64,000 nt of DNA from Pricia antarctica (GTDB lineage Bacteria; Bacteroidota; Bacteroidia; Flavobacteriales; Flavobacteriaceae). Where the stretch lies: assembly GCF_900101815.1 (NCBI RefSeq), contig NZ_FNAO01000010.1, positions 1 through 64,000 of the forward strand, in the 5' to 3' direction. This document shows, one piece after another, positions 33,523 through 46,161 of this stretch. Within the stretch, counting starts at the first letter, position 1. Each line of letters opens with the position of its first letter. Under the pieces are notes generated by a model that was not told where the DNA came from, did no database searches, and saw only the letters and a program-made list of their open reading frames with translations. The position numbers and the translations under genes were made by a program.

Positions 33523-35981
33523 ATGAAAACACTGTTTTACCACGCTATTTTTTTTATTCCATTTCTATTTTTCGGTCAACAGTCCAGAGACTTAAAACTT
33601 TGGTTTGATGAACCCTCGGGTGAAGTTTGGGAAAATGCCCTTCCTCTTGGGAATGGCCGTATAGGTGCGATGGTCTATGGCAATGTGGGCACTGAAATAT
33701 TCCAGCTCAACGAACATACGGTTTGGAGTGGAAGTCCTAACAGAAATGACAATCCCGATGCCCTTGAAGCACTGCCAAAAGTACGGAAACTGATATTTGA
33801 CGGGGAGTATAAAGCCGCAGAAAAACTGGCAGACGAAAAAATTATTAGTAAAAAATCAAACGGTCAAATGTTTCAGCCAGTAGGTAATCTGGAACTTACC
33901 TTTCCTAATCACGATGGTTATGAAGCCTATTATCGCAGCTTGGATATCGGCAACGCGATTAGCAATACTTCCTATAAAATAGAGGGCGTCACGTATTCAA
34001 GGGAAGCCTTCGTTTCGTTAGCGGACCGGGTTCTCGTCATCAAACTTACTGCGGATCGACCAGGGAAAATTTCCTTCAGGGCAGATTTCACCTCTCCGCA
34101 TACAAATCAAAAAATAGAAGTCAATGGTGATCATCAACTTTCGCTTTGGGGAAAGACAAGCGACCATGAAGGTGTAGAGGGCAAAGTAGAATTCAATGCA
34201 TTGATGCGATTAAAATCCGAAAATGGAAAAATTTCCCAAACGGATAATTCTGTCCGAGTTGAAAATGCTGACGATGTCGTTTTAATGGTATCTATTGCCT
34301 CCAATTTCAATTCGTATCTAGATGTAAGCGGTGATGAAATGCAACGGGCAAAGGAGTATTTAGATACTGCCTTTGATAAAGAATACGAACAATTGAAGGC
34401 AGACCATATAAAAAAATACCATTCCCTGTTCAATAGGGTTCAATTGGATTTTGGTGATACCGATGCTTCAAAATTACCCACGGATGAGCGACTTGCGAAT
34501 TTTAGAAGTACCAACGACCCTTCCTTTGTTGCCCTTTACTTCCAATATGGCAGGTATTTATTGATATCCTCTTCCCAACCCGGTGGGCAACCCGCCAATC
34601 TGCAAGGCATCTGGAACCAACATATGAAACCCGCATGGGATAGCAAATACACTATAAATATTAATGCCGAGATGAATTATTGGCCCGCCGAACGTACCAA
34701 TCTTTCAGAACTTCATGAACCGTTTCTTACCATGGTTCAGGAATTATCGGAAGCAGGAAAAGAAACGGCCAAGGTCATGTATGATGCCAAAGGTTGGATG
34801 GCGCATCACAACACCGATATTTGGCGAATCACCGGGCCGGTCGATGGTGCCTTTTGGGGCATCTGGAACGGTGGCGGGGGTTGGACCAGCCAACATCTTT
34901 GGGAACACTATCTATACACTGGCGATACCCCGTTTCTAAAATCGGTCTACCCTGCGTTAAAGGGGGCGGCCGAGTTTTACGCTGATTTTTTGGTACAACA
35001 TCCCAATTATCCCTATTTAGTGGTAGCTCCCGGAAATTCACCGGAGAACGCCCCGGAAGCGCATCAAGGTTCTTCGATAACAGCAGGTTCAACGATGGAT
35101 AACCAACTGGTTTTCGATGTTTTCAGCACGGCCATACAGGCTTCGAAAATTTTAGGTGTCGACACTGATTTTTCCGATTCCCTCAATACCATGAGAAAAA
35201 AATTACCTCCCATGCAAATCGGCAAACACAATCAATTACAGGAATGGTTGGACGATGTAGATTCCCCAGAAGATCACCATCGCCATATTTCCCATTTATA
35301 TGGGCTTTTTCCTTCCAATCAAATTTCGCCTTACAGAACGCCAGAATTATTTGCCGCCGCAAAAAACACCCTGCTGCAACGTGGCGATGTATCGACAGGA
35401 TGGAGCATGGGATGGAAAGTAAACTGGTGGGCCAAAATGCAGGACGGTAACCATGCCTATAAATTGATTACGGACCAATTGACCCCTGTGGGCATCAACC
35501 AAGGTGGAGGCGGAACCTATAATAACCTTTTCGATGCACATCCACCTTTTCAGATCGATGGTAATTTTGGTTGTACATCCGGTATCGCAGAAATGCTGTT
35601 GCAAAGCTCGGACGGAGCCGTTCATTTACTTCCTGCCGTTCCTGATGCCCTTTCTTCTGGCCATGTTGGAGGTTTAAAAGCCAGGGGTGATTTTGAAGTG
35701 GTGGGTATGGAATGGAAGGATAAAAAACTGGTAGCGGCAACTATAAAATCTAATCAAGGAGGAAACTTGCGTTTAAGAGTTCCAAATACCATTGAACTCG
35801 TCGGCTCTGGCAGTTTACATACAGCGGAAGGAGCTAATCCTAATCCATTTTTTTATGTCCCTAAAACTGCTACGCCCCTAGTATCAAAAGATTCAACCAT
35901 AAAGGAACTCAATTTAGGCCGTACTTTTCTGTATGATCTTGACACTGAAAAAGGAAAGACGTATACACTAACATTCAAGGA

Positions 35982-35985
<4 letters not shown>
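33523..35985 (+). CDS. GH95 glycosidase, probably alpha-L-galactosidase or alpha-L-fucosidase
   Basis: Started at the ATG at 33523, giving a signal peptide that ends in FFGQ; the frame opens 17 codons earlier without a better start. The protein has 820 residues, the normal GH95 length. An N-terminal beta-sandwich (about 20-280, [14 protein letters not shown]) precedes the (alpha/alpha)6 barrel. The catalytic asparagines are Asn379 and Asn381 in [22 protein letters not shown] and [12 protein letters not shown] supply the acidic residues. Known alpha-L-fucosidases usually have His two residues before the first Asn; here it is Thr377, the pattern I recall for the alpha-L-galactosidase of a Bacteroides xylan locus. 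It overlaps the next GH43 gene by four bases. In xylan context it would remove terminal L-galactose or L-fucose from complex side chains. Confidence 0.9.
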
Positions 35986-38709
<2,724 letters not shown>

Positions 38710-38723
38710 AAATATAATAGGGA

Positions 38724-39944
38724 ATGCTTAACATTTTTGATATGATTTTTACTCGTTTACTTTTTGTGATTTCGACATTCGTAGTGCTTTTTAACGTGAA
38801 TGTTTGTTGTGCACAACAGGCCAATGTCAATTTGGACTTTAACCCGCAAAAAGATACGGAGGGCTTGATACCTTTTAGTGCAAAAGTGAATTCTCCTCAG
38901 GTACATGACGACCAAACGGTTACGTTTCGGTTGACGGGCCCTGATGCAGAAAAAGTTGAACTAAATCCAGGGGCTATAAACACCGCTTTAGGAATGGGCA
39001 GAGAACCTATTCCTTTTACGAAAGAAAATGATGGTATTTGGACGCTTACCATTGGGCCACTTCCCCCTGATATGTATGCGTATCATCTGAGGGTTGACGG
39101 TGTACAAATGGCCGACCCAAACAATACCCAAGCTGCGTTTACGGCCATGCCTCCCTATAGCCAGTTAATTGTTCATGGGGAAGGTCCTGCCTATTATGAT
39201 GCGAAAAAGGTCCCCCATGGGAACGTTACACGTCACATTTATCATTCTGATGTAACCCAAGGGGAACGTGAACTTTACGTGTACACACCACCCGGATATA
39301 ATCCTGAAAAAAAATATCCCGTTCTCTATTTAGTTGGTGGTAGTGGCGAACTGCCTTCTAATTGGATCTATGACGGTAGGGTAAATTTTATGATGGATAA
39401 TCTGCTGGCGGAAAAGAAAGCCACCCCAATGATTATTGCCATCCCCAATAATCAGGTTATTCACCGTAATCATCCCGAACATGCCGAGCTGACTTTTGAC
39501 CTTTTTGAAAAGGAGCTGAGAAACCATGTCATTCCCGTGATCAATCAAAATTATAGTACTATCGAGAGCCCTAAAGGAAGAGCAATTTCAGGATTGTCAA
39601 TGGGAGGGCGTCATACAATGTTTATTGGCCTCAGGTCGCTTGATCTCTTTGCGAATTTTGGTATTCTCAGCGCAGGGGATGTGGATGCTGAAACTTCACT
39701 GAAGCATTTTTTAACTACTCCGAATATAAATGATAGCGTAGATTATCTTTTTGTGGGACAAGGCACCAAAGAAGCCGCAGGTTTTTTTAATAATAGGGTT
39801 CAGGCGCTAAACGACGCCTTGACCCATCACAATATAGAACACGAGTATTATGTAGGCGGAAATGGCGGGCATGATTGGTCTACTTGGCGTCATCTCCTAT
39901 ACTATCGATTCTTGCCCAACCTTTGGCAAGAAATCGACAACTAA
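38724..39944 (+). CDS. Second CE1-type esterase with N-terminal beta-sandwich
   Basis: A protein of 406 residues, architecture as in the preceding gene but clearly diverged. A signal peptide (ending about NVCCAQ) leads to an E-set sandwich at about 40-150 (VTFRLTGPDAEKVELNPG). The CE1 domain follows, with ELYVYTPPGYNPEKKYPVLY, the nucleophile Ser292 in SGLSMGGRH, and His in GGNGGHDWSTWRHLL. A short start at Met7 (38742) would also leave a signal peptide. It is spaced 14 bases from the gene before and is followed immediately by the carboxylesterase gene. Diverged paralogues side by side suggest that several ester types, such as ferulate, p-coumarate and acetate, are removed from the same polymer. 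Confidence 0.88.
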   Translation: MLNIFDMIFTRLLFVISTFVVLFNVNVCCAQQANVNLDFNPQKDTEGLIPFSAKVNSPQVHDDQTVTFRLTGPDAEKVELNPGAINTALGMGREPIPFTKENDGIWTLTIGPLPPDMYAYHLRVDGVQMADPNNTQAAFTAMPPYSQLIVHGEGPAYYDAKKVPHGNVTRHIYHSDVTQGERELYVYTPPGYNPEKKYPVLYLVGGSGELPSNWIYDGRVNFMMDNLLAEKKATPMIIAIPNNQVIHRNHPEHAELTFDLFEKELRNHVIPVINQNYSTIESPKGRAISGLSMGGRHTMFIGLRSLDLFANFGILSAGDVDAETSLKHFLTTPNINDSVDYLFVGQGTKEAAGFFNNRVQALNDALTHHNIEHEYYVGGNGGHDWSTWRHLLYYRFLPNLWQEIDN

Positions 39945-39960
39945 ACCAAAATCACCTAGA

Positions 39961-41532
39961 ATGAAAAATATAAGTTTATCCCTGTTTTCAATATTGATAA
40001 TTTCTTTGGTATCCTGTGAAAAAAAGCAGGAATCAATTCCAGGTCAGGTCAAAATTGCAGACGGTACCGTAAAGGGAATAGTAGAAGATAGTCTCACTAT
40101 TTTCAAAGGGCTTCCCTTTGCCGCACCTCCAGTGGGTGAGTTAAGATGGAAAGCGCCACAACCCGCAAAATCTTGGGAAGGGGTTAAACAAACCACAGAA
40201 TTTGCCCCGGCTCCCATACAGGGAAATGACCAAAATGGAAAGAGCGAAGATTGTTTATACTTGAATATTTGGACTCCGGCAACTAGTCCTGATGAGAAAA
40301 TACCCGTACTCGTATGGATCTATGGAGGCGGCTTTAATTTTGGCGCCACCTCGGAACCCGTTTATGACGGTGCAGCACTCGCCAAAAAAGGGGTGGTCTT
40401 GGTCAGTATTGCCTACCGCGTTGGACAAATGGGTTTTCTGGCACATCCTGAACTGAGTGCCGAGAATCCTGTAAAGGTATCAGGCAATTTCGGCATCCTA
40501 GACCAAATTGCCGGTCTGCAATGGGTAAAGGATAACATCTCCGCTTTCGGGGGCGACCCAGATAAAGTAACGATTTTTGGGGAATCTGCTGGAGGTATTT
40601 CCGTGAGTATGCTCTGCGCCTCTCCTTTGGCTAAAGGTTTATTTCAAGGTGCTATTTCCCAAAGTGGAGGTTCTTTTGGGCCCTCTAGACCAGTAACATT
40701 CCCTGGAGAAAATATGAAAACCCTGGCAACGGCAGAAAAAGAAGGATTTGAATATGCAGAAAAAATCGGGGTTACCAGTTTACAAGAACTTCGAAATACT
40801 CCCATAGAAAAACTCCCTATGGGTATGGGAATGGGCGGTGCTTGGCCAATTATTGACGGACATGTCATTCCTGATGATCAGTTCAAACTTTACGAACAAG
40901 GCAATTATAATGATGTGCCGGTACTGATCGGGTATAATTCCGATGAAGGTGCCAGTTTTTCTCGTGAAAAAACTCCAGAGGAATTTATATCAAACGTTGA
41001 AAAAAGATATGGCCAGTTTTCAAAAAATTTGTTGGATGCCTATCCCGTAAGTGAGAATTCAGTTCCTAAAACTGCGAGGGATTTATCTCGCGATGCCGCT
41101 TTTGGATGGCATACTTGGAGTTGGGCAAGACTACAATCACAGACTGGAAACTCCAAAGTGTATTATTACTATTTTGACCAGCATCCCGACCACCCCGAGG
41201 ATTCTCCAAAATTTGGCTATGGTTCACCGCACGGGCAAGAAGTTGCCTATGTTTTTCAAAATCTAGATCAAAATAATCCTGAGATCTCCGAATCCGACAA
41301 GTCTATTTCCGAGGCGATGGCCACCTATTGGACCAATTTCACGAAACATGGTAATCCAAACGGGGAAAAACTACCTGAATGGCCTGCCTTCAGCAACGAC
41401 AATCCCGAAGTCATGTACTTTGAGCAAACTCCACATGTAGGTCCTGTACCTAGTGAAGCTTCCTTAAAAGTGCTTGACACCTATTTTGAATGGCGAAGGA
41501 GTGATGAGGGTGTGAAATGGGTAAATGAATAA
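39961..41532 (+). CDS. Type-B carboxylesterase lipoprotein
   Basis: A protein of 523 residues when started at the ATG at 39961, directly ahead of a lipoprotein signal with lipobox LVSC. The frame is open from 39862, but that part overlaps the previous gene. Family signatures are FKGLPFAAPPVGELRW, EDCLYLNIWTP, the oxyanion loop IYGGGF, and nucleophile Ser209 in FGESAGGIS. The catalytic His is in YGSPHGQEVAYVF and the acid in NSDEGASF. These enzymes hydrolyse carboxylic esters, and members in xylan loci are candidate feruloyl or acetyl esterases. It would be anchored to a membrane. It sits between the CE1 genes and a GH43 gene, all on one strand with short gaps. Confidence 0.9.
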   Translation: MKNISLSLFSILIISLVSCEKKQESIPGQVKIADGTVKGIVEDSLTIFKGLPFAAPPVGELRWKAPQPAKSWEGVKQTTEFAPAPIQGNDQNGKSEDCLYLNIWTPATSPDEKIPVLVWIYGGGFNFGATSEPVYDGAALAKKGVVLVSIAYRVGQMGFLAHPELSAENPVKVSGNFGILDQIAGLQWVKDNISAFGGDPDKVTIFGESAGGISVSMLCASPLAKGLFQGAISQSGGSFGPSRPVTFPGENMKTLATAEKEGFEYAEKIGVTSLQELRNTPIEKLPMGMGMGGAWPIIDGHVIPDDQFKLYEQGNYNDVPVLIGYNSDEGASFSREKTPEEFISNVEKRYGQFSKNLLDAYPVSENSVPKTARDLSRDAAFGWHTWSWARLQSQTGNSKVYYYYFDQHPDHPEDSPKFGYGSPHGQEVAYVFQNLDQNNPEISESDKSISEAMATYWTNFTKHGNPNGEKLPEWPAFSNDNPEVMYFEQTPHVGPVPSEASLKVLDTYFEWRRSDEGVKWVNE

Positions 41533-41577
41533 TCCATTGTTAATAGCGACGAGTTTTAATATTAAATCTACAATAAA

Positions 41578-43326
41578 ATGAAAAAAGTGAAAATTCCTCT
41601 AACAATTGTTCTTCTAACGGTACTAACATTGGTAGGTTTTAACCGAATCGAAAACGATGACTATCCTGCCCCAAAAAATACGCCCTTATTTACTAAAGTA
41701 ATCTATGAAGGCAACGATCAGGTATATAATGATTACGCTCTGGGAAGTGATGAGTTTTTCAATCCAATTCTACAAGGGTGCTATCCGGATCCGGCCATAA
41801 CACGGAAAGGGGACGATTACTATTTGGTATGTTCCTCATTTGCAATGTTTCCCGGCGTACCCATCTTTCATTCCAACGATTTGGTGAACTGGAAGCAAAT
41901 CGGACACGTTTTAGACCGATCCTCACAACTCGATGTACATGATACTGGTATAAGTCAAGGGGTTTATGCTCCTGGCATTACCTATAACCCCAACAATGAC
42001 ACTTTTTACATGATTGTTACCGCGTTTGCTGGCGGACTGGGGAATATCGTCGTTAAAACCAAAGACCCGATGAAAGGATGGAGCGAACCCAAAAAATTGA
42101 ATTTTGGCGGTATTGATCCTTCAATTTTCTTTGATGAAGATGGCAAAGGCTATGTTATTCATAATGATGCACCTGACGAAGGAAAGGAACTTTACAATGG
42201 ACACCGAGTCATTAAAATCTGGGAATATGATGTCGAAAGCGACCAGGTCATTGCCGGTACGGATAAAATTATAGTCGATGGTGGAGTAGATATTACCGAA
42301 AAACCTATTTGGATAGAGGCACCGCATATCTACAAAAAAGATGGAAAATACTTTTTGATGTGCGCAGAAGGAGGAACCGGAGGATGGCACAGCGAAGTCG
42401 TTTTTAAAAGCGATAGCCCAAAAGGACCGTTCATTCCCGCTCCAAGCAATCCTATTTTAACACAGCGCTATTTTGAAAAAGATAGAAAAAATAAAGTTGA
42501 TTGGGCAGGACATGCAGACTTGGTAAAAGGGCCTGATGACCAGTATTACGCTGTTTTCCTTGCCATTCGCCCCAATGAGAAAAACCAAGTAAATACGGGT
42601 AGGGAAACATTTATTTTACCGGTGGATTGGTCGGGTGAATTTCCTGTTTTCGAGAATGGCTTGATTCCTATGGAACCCAAGCTTAAAATGCCAGAAGGGA
42701 TTACCAATAAAACAGGTCAAGATGGCTATTTGCCAAACGGAAATTTTACCTACGAGGAAAATTTCTCTTCGGAGAATCTTGATTTTAGATGGATCGGGCT
42801 ACGTGGGCCTCGGGAAGCATTTATCAAAATAATAAAAAATGGATTGGAGATTACTCCCTTTTCCACGAACATTAAGGAATTAAAACCAACTTCCACACTG
42901 TTTTATAGGCAACAGCACAAAACCTTTTCCTTTACCACTCAAATGCAGTATACGCCAAAAACAGAAAAAGATATGGCCGGGGTGACCGCATACCAAAATG
43001 AGGGTTCCAATTTCGTATTCGGTCTTACCAAAAAAGGAAAGGATACGTACTTGGTATTGCAGAAAAATAGCAGACCCGATAGACGTGGATCTACTAATTC
43101 CGAGATTATCGGCAGCACCAAAATTGAAACTAAAGACCTATTGACATTACGGATTTCCGCGGATGGAAATGAATATAAATTCGACTATTCAACTGATGGA
43201 ACCAAATTTACAAATGTGGGTGGAACCGTAGCGGGAGATATACTTTCTACCGATGTGGCAGGTGGTTTTACGGGGGCTATGCTTGGCTTGTATGCGACAG
43301 CAGGAAATGATATTACACTTGAATAG
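41578..43326 (+). CDS. Exported two-domain GH43 (beta-xylosidase / arabinofuranosidase)
   Basis: A protein of 582 residues with an N-terminal hydrophobic signal (MKKVKIPLTIVLLTVLTLVG) and no clear lipobox. The GH43 propeller occupies about 60-380: base Asp71 (CYPDPAIT), Asp180 (GGIDPSIFF), acid Glu247 (WIEAPHIY). The VCSSFAMFPGVPIFHSNDLV segment is typical of two-domain beta-xylosidases, and a concanavalin-like module fills about 395-580. It differs strongly from the GH43 at 35982, so the two are not recent duplicates. Within this operon it would attack xylosyl or arabinosyl residues in the periplasm once esters are removed. Confidence 0.9.
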   Translation: MKKVKIPLTIVLLTVLTLVGFNRIENDDYPAPKNTPLFTKVIYEGNDQVYNDYALGSDEFFNPILQGCYPDPAITRKGDDYYLVCSSFAMFPGVPIFHSNDLVNWKQIGHVLDRSSQLDVHDTGISQGVYAPGITYNPNNDTFYMIVTAFAGGLGNIVVKTKDPMKGWSEPKKLNFGGIDPSIFFDEDGKGYVIHNDAPDEGKELYNGHRVIKIWEYDVESDQVIAGTDKIIVDGGVDITEKPIWIEAPHIYKKDGKYFLMCAEGGTGGWHSEVVFKSDSPKGPFIPAPSNPILTQRYFEKDRKNKVDWAGHADLVKGPDDQYYAVFLAIRPNEKNQVNTGRETFILPVDWSGEFPVFENGLIPMEPKLKMPEGITNKTGQDGYLPNGNFTYEENFSSENLDFRWIGLRGPREAFIKIIKNGLEITPFSTNIKELKPTSTLFYRQQHKTFSFTTQMQYTPKTEKDMAGVTAYQNEGSNFVFGLTKKGKDTYLVLQKNSRPDRRGSTNSEIIGSTKIETKDLLTLRISADGNEYKFDYSTDGTKFTNVGGTVAGDILSTDVAGGFTGAMLGLYATAGNDITLE

Positions 43327-43376
43327 GACGAACCCATTTTTATATTGTTGTGCCGAGATTACTTAAAATAAACATA

Positions 43377-46106
43377 ATGAAAAAATTACTGGGTCTACTC
43401 TTTTTGGTCATCTGTTTTTTCACAAGCGAAAAAGCATTTTCGCAAGACTCTAATTTTCACATCTATCTCTGCTTTGGTCAGTCGAATATGCAGGGAGCCA
43501 CGAAGGCGGAAGCTATGGATACCATTCCTGTTTCTGGATTTGAGATGATGAGTCCGATGGATTGCCCGGATTTGAATCGAACCATGGGAGAATGGTATCC
43601 CGCAATACCTCCTTTGGCAAGTTGCAATGCCGGACTTTCCCCTGCAGATTATTTTGGGCGGAAAATGGCGGAAAATGCATCGAGAGGCACTAAAATCGGT
43701 GTTATAAATGTGGCCGTTGGGGGTTGTAAAATTGAATTGTACGATAAGGAAAATTACAAAAGTTATGTAGAGACCGCTCCAGATTGGATGCTTAATTGGA
43801 TTAATGAATACGGTGGCAACCCTTATGGTCGATTGATAGAATTAGCAAAAAAAGCTCAAAAAGATGGGGTCATCAAGGGTATTCTACTGCATCAGGGAGA
43901 ATCGAATACAGGAGATACTTTATGGCCTAAAAAAGTAAAAGGTGTATATGAAAATATATTAAAAGACCTAAACCTTAAAGGTGTTGAAGTGCCTTTACTG
44001 GCCGGTGAACTTTTAAGTGAGGACCAAAACGGAGCATGCGCCAGCATGAACGAAATCATCAAAACCTTGCCAGAGGTTATCCCCAATTCTTATATTATTC
44101 CTTCCGATGGCTGTGAAGGTATTCCGGACAGGCTTCATTTTTCCGCCTCAGGATACCGCAAATTGGGTAAGCGCTATGCCGATCAGATGCTGCAAATCTT
44201 AGGCAGCGGTCAGAAAAATATTCAACTGAATGCGGCAAGTCCAGATTCTAAACTTAAACTTACCGTTAAAACGGAAAACGGCATTCCCACGTATAACCTG
44301 ACCTATAATGACAAACCTTTTATTCTGAACGCACCCTTAGGTCTCGATACCAATATTGGGGATTTTACCAGGAACCTCGTTTTAAAGGATAATTTGACTA
44401 TTACGCCTATCAGCTATTCTTATTCCTTGGATAAAATAAAAAAAAGCAAAATTAATTATCAGGCTAACGAAGCGGTTTTCACTTTTTTGAAGGATGGGGT
44501 AAACGCCTTTGATTTGATTTTTAATTTAAGTAATAACGACGTGGCTTTTCGGTATAAATTGTATCCGCACGAAGCCAATATCAGCTGTGTCATTAAATCC
44601 GAAGCTACTGGTTTCAAATTTCCGGAAAAAACAAAAAGCTTCCTGTCTAACATGATGACACCTATGACAGGTTTTGCACGAACAGCGCCAAGTTATGAAA
44701 GCGGTTATAGGGCCGATATCGCTATTGAAGAAAACAATGCTAGGGAGGGATATGTTTTTCCAGGACTCTTCCATATGGAAAATAATCTATGGGTCTTAAT
44801 CTCCGAAACCGGGGTTCACAGTCAATACCCGGCTTCGCACCTAAGCAATTTTAAGGAAGGAGTTTTTACGGTTGATTTTCCCAATAGCAGACAAAACAAC
44901 GGGTTTGGAAGTTCCGGAGCACAAATGGGCCTACCAAGTTTTACTCCTTGGAGAACGATTACAGTAGGTGAAACCTTAAAACCGATTGTAGAGACCACGA
45001 TTCCTTTTGATGTGGTGAAGCCATTGTATGAACCTACACAAGAATATAATTACGGCCGTGGAACTTGGAGCTGGATTATATGGCAGGATGGTAGCATGAA
45101 CTACGAAGATCAGGTGAAATATATTGACCTAGCCGCCAAAATGAATTATGAATATATCCTAATCGATGCTTGGTGGGACAGCCGGATTGGGTATGACCGT
45201 ATGGAAGAACTGATTACCTATGCAAAGGGTAAAGGAGTAGACGTTTTTCTATGGTACAATTCCAACGGAACGGCAAACGATGCCTTTCAGACCCCAATCA
45301 ATAAAATGAACACATCCATCGCTCGTAAAAAGGAGATGAAATGGCTAAAAGAAGCTGGTGTAAAAGGAATTAAGGCCGATTTTTTCGGAGGGGATAAACA
45401 GGAAACCATGCGCTTGTATGAGGATATTCTATCCAATGCCAACGATTATGGCCTTATGGTGGTTTTTCATGGAGCCACTCTACCGCGCGGATGGGAGCGG
45501 ATGTTCCCGAATTTTATGGGTAGTGAAGCTGTCTTAGCCTCGGAAATGTTGGTGTTTTCTGAAGATGTGCGCCAGAAAGAAGCCTTTTATGCAACCCTTC
45601 ATCCTTTTATGCGAAATGCAGTTGGTAGTATGGAGTTTGGCGGAACTGTACTCAACACATTTTTCAATAAAGGAAACATAAAAGGTCAAAAAAGGTTGAC
45701 AAGTGAGGTGTTTCAATTGGCGACCTCCGTCCTTTATCAAAACCCTATTCAGTTTTTTGCACTAACCCCTAATAACTTGACAGATGCCCCAAAATGGGCA
45801 TTGGATTTTATGAAGAGTGTCCCAACTACGTGGGATGAAACACTTTTTCTGAAGGGCTATCCCGGAAAATATGCTATTCTGGCTAGAAGGCATAAAAACC
45901 AATGGTATATCGTAGGTGTCAACGCACAGAAAGACGCTCTTAAAATGGATTTGACTTTGCCCATGTTCAATAAAGGTGACACGTTGAAAGTATTTAAAGA
46001 TGATGCAAAATTAAATGGCGGCATGGAAACCATCAAACTGAAAAAAAATAACCAAATAACCATCGAAATCCCAAGTATGGGCGGAATCATACTTAAGAAT
46101 GAATGA
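43377..46106 (+). CDS. Fusion of a CE6/SASA acetylesterase and a GH97 glycosidase
   Basis: A single exported polypeptide of 909 residues from the ATG at 43377, with a signal peptide ending in AFSQ (a GTG nine codons earlier is less likely). Residues about 25-275 form an SGNH acetylesterase of the CE6/SASA kind: Ser36 in CFGQSNMQG, LLHQGESNTGD and a late DRLHFSASGY. From about 285 to the end it is GH97: beta-sandwich, then a TIM barrel with ILIDAWWDSRIGYDR and Asp668 in IKADFFGGDKQ, which occupies the nucleophile position of retaining GH97 alpha-galactosidase-like enzymes. The frame is continuous and the linker is in phase, so this is a real fusion. One protein could deacetylate and remove an alpha-linked galactose-like residue from a decorated side chain. 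It starts 50 bases after the GH43. Confidence 0.88.
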   Translation: MKKLLGLLFLVICFFTSEKAFSQDSNFHIYLCFGQSNMQGATKAEAMDTIPVSGFEMMSPMDCPDLNRTMGEWYPAIPPLASCNAGLSPADYFGRKMAENASRGTKIGVINVAVGGCKIELYDKENYKSYVETAPDWMLNWINEYGGNPYGRLIELAKKAQKDGVIKGILLHQGESNTGDTLWPKKVKGVYENILKDLNLKGVEVPLLAGELLSEDQNGACASMNEIIKTLPEVIPNSYIIPSDGCEGIPDRLHFSASGYRKLGKRYADQMLQILGSGQKNIQLNAASPDSKLKLTVKTENGIPTYNLTYNDKPFILNAPLGLDTNIGDFTRNLVLKDNLTITPISYSYSLDKIKKSKINYQANEAVFTFLKDGVNAFDLIFNLSNNDVAFRYKLYPHEANISCVIKSEATGFKFPEKTKSFLSNMMTPMTGFARTAPSYESGYRADIAIEENNAREGYVFPGLFHMENNLWVLISETGVHSQYPASHLSNFKEGVFTVDFPNSRQNNGFGSSGAQMGLPSFTPWRTITVGETLKPIVETTIPFDVVKPLYEPTQEYNYGRGTWSWIIWQDGSMNYEDQVKYIDLAAKMNYEYILIDAWWDSRIGYDRMEELITYAKGKGVDVFLWYNSNGTANDAFQTPINKMNTSIARKKEMKWLKEAGVKGIKADFFGGDKQETMRLYEDILSNANDYGLMVVFHGATLPRGWERMFPNFMGSEAVLASEMLVFSEDVRQKEAFYATLHPFMRNAVGSMEFGGTVLNTFFNKGNIKGQKRLTSEVFQLATSVLYQNPIQFFALTPNNLTDAPKWALDFMKSVPTTWDETLFLKGYPGKYAILARRHKNQWYIVGVNAQKDALKMDLTLPMFNKGDTLKVFKDDAKLNGGMETIKLKKNNQITIEIPSMGGIILKNE

Positions 46107-46161
46107 GGATTCACTAACCAAAACACAATCAACTCACCAATAACTTTTAACACATTTAACC

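Noticed and set aside
34715-35740. ORFs in other frames within the GH95 gene
   Set aside because: They have no start context, family similarity or spacing of their own and lie wholly inside a well-supported gene.
39862-39960. Longer N-terminus for the carboxylesterase
   Set aside because: It overlaps the preceding esterase gene by 83 bases and would bury the lipoprotein signal that starts at 39961.
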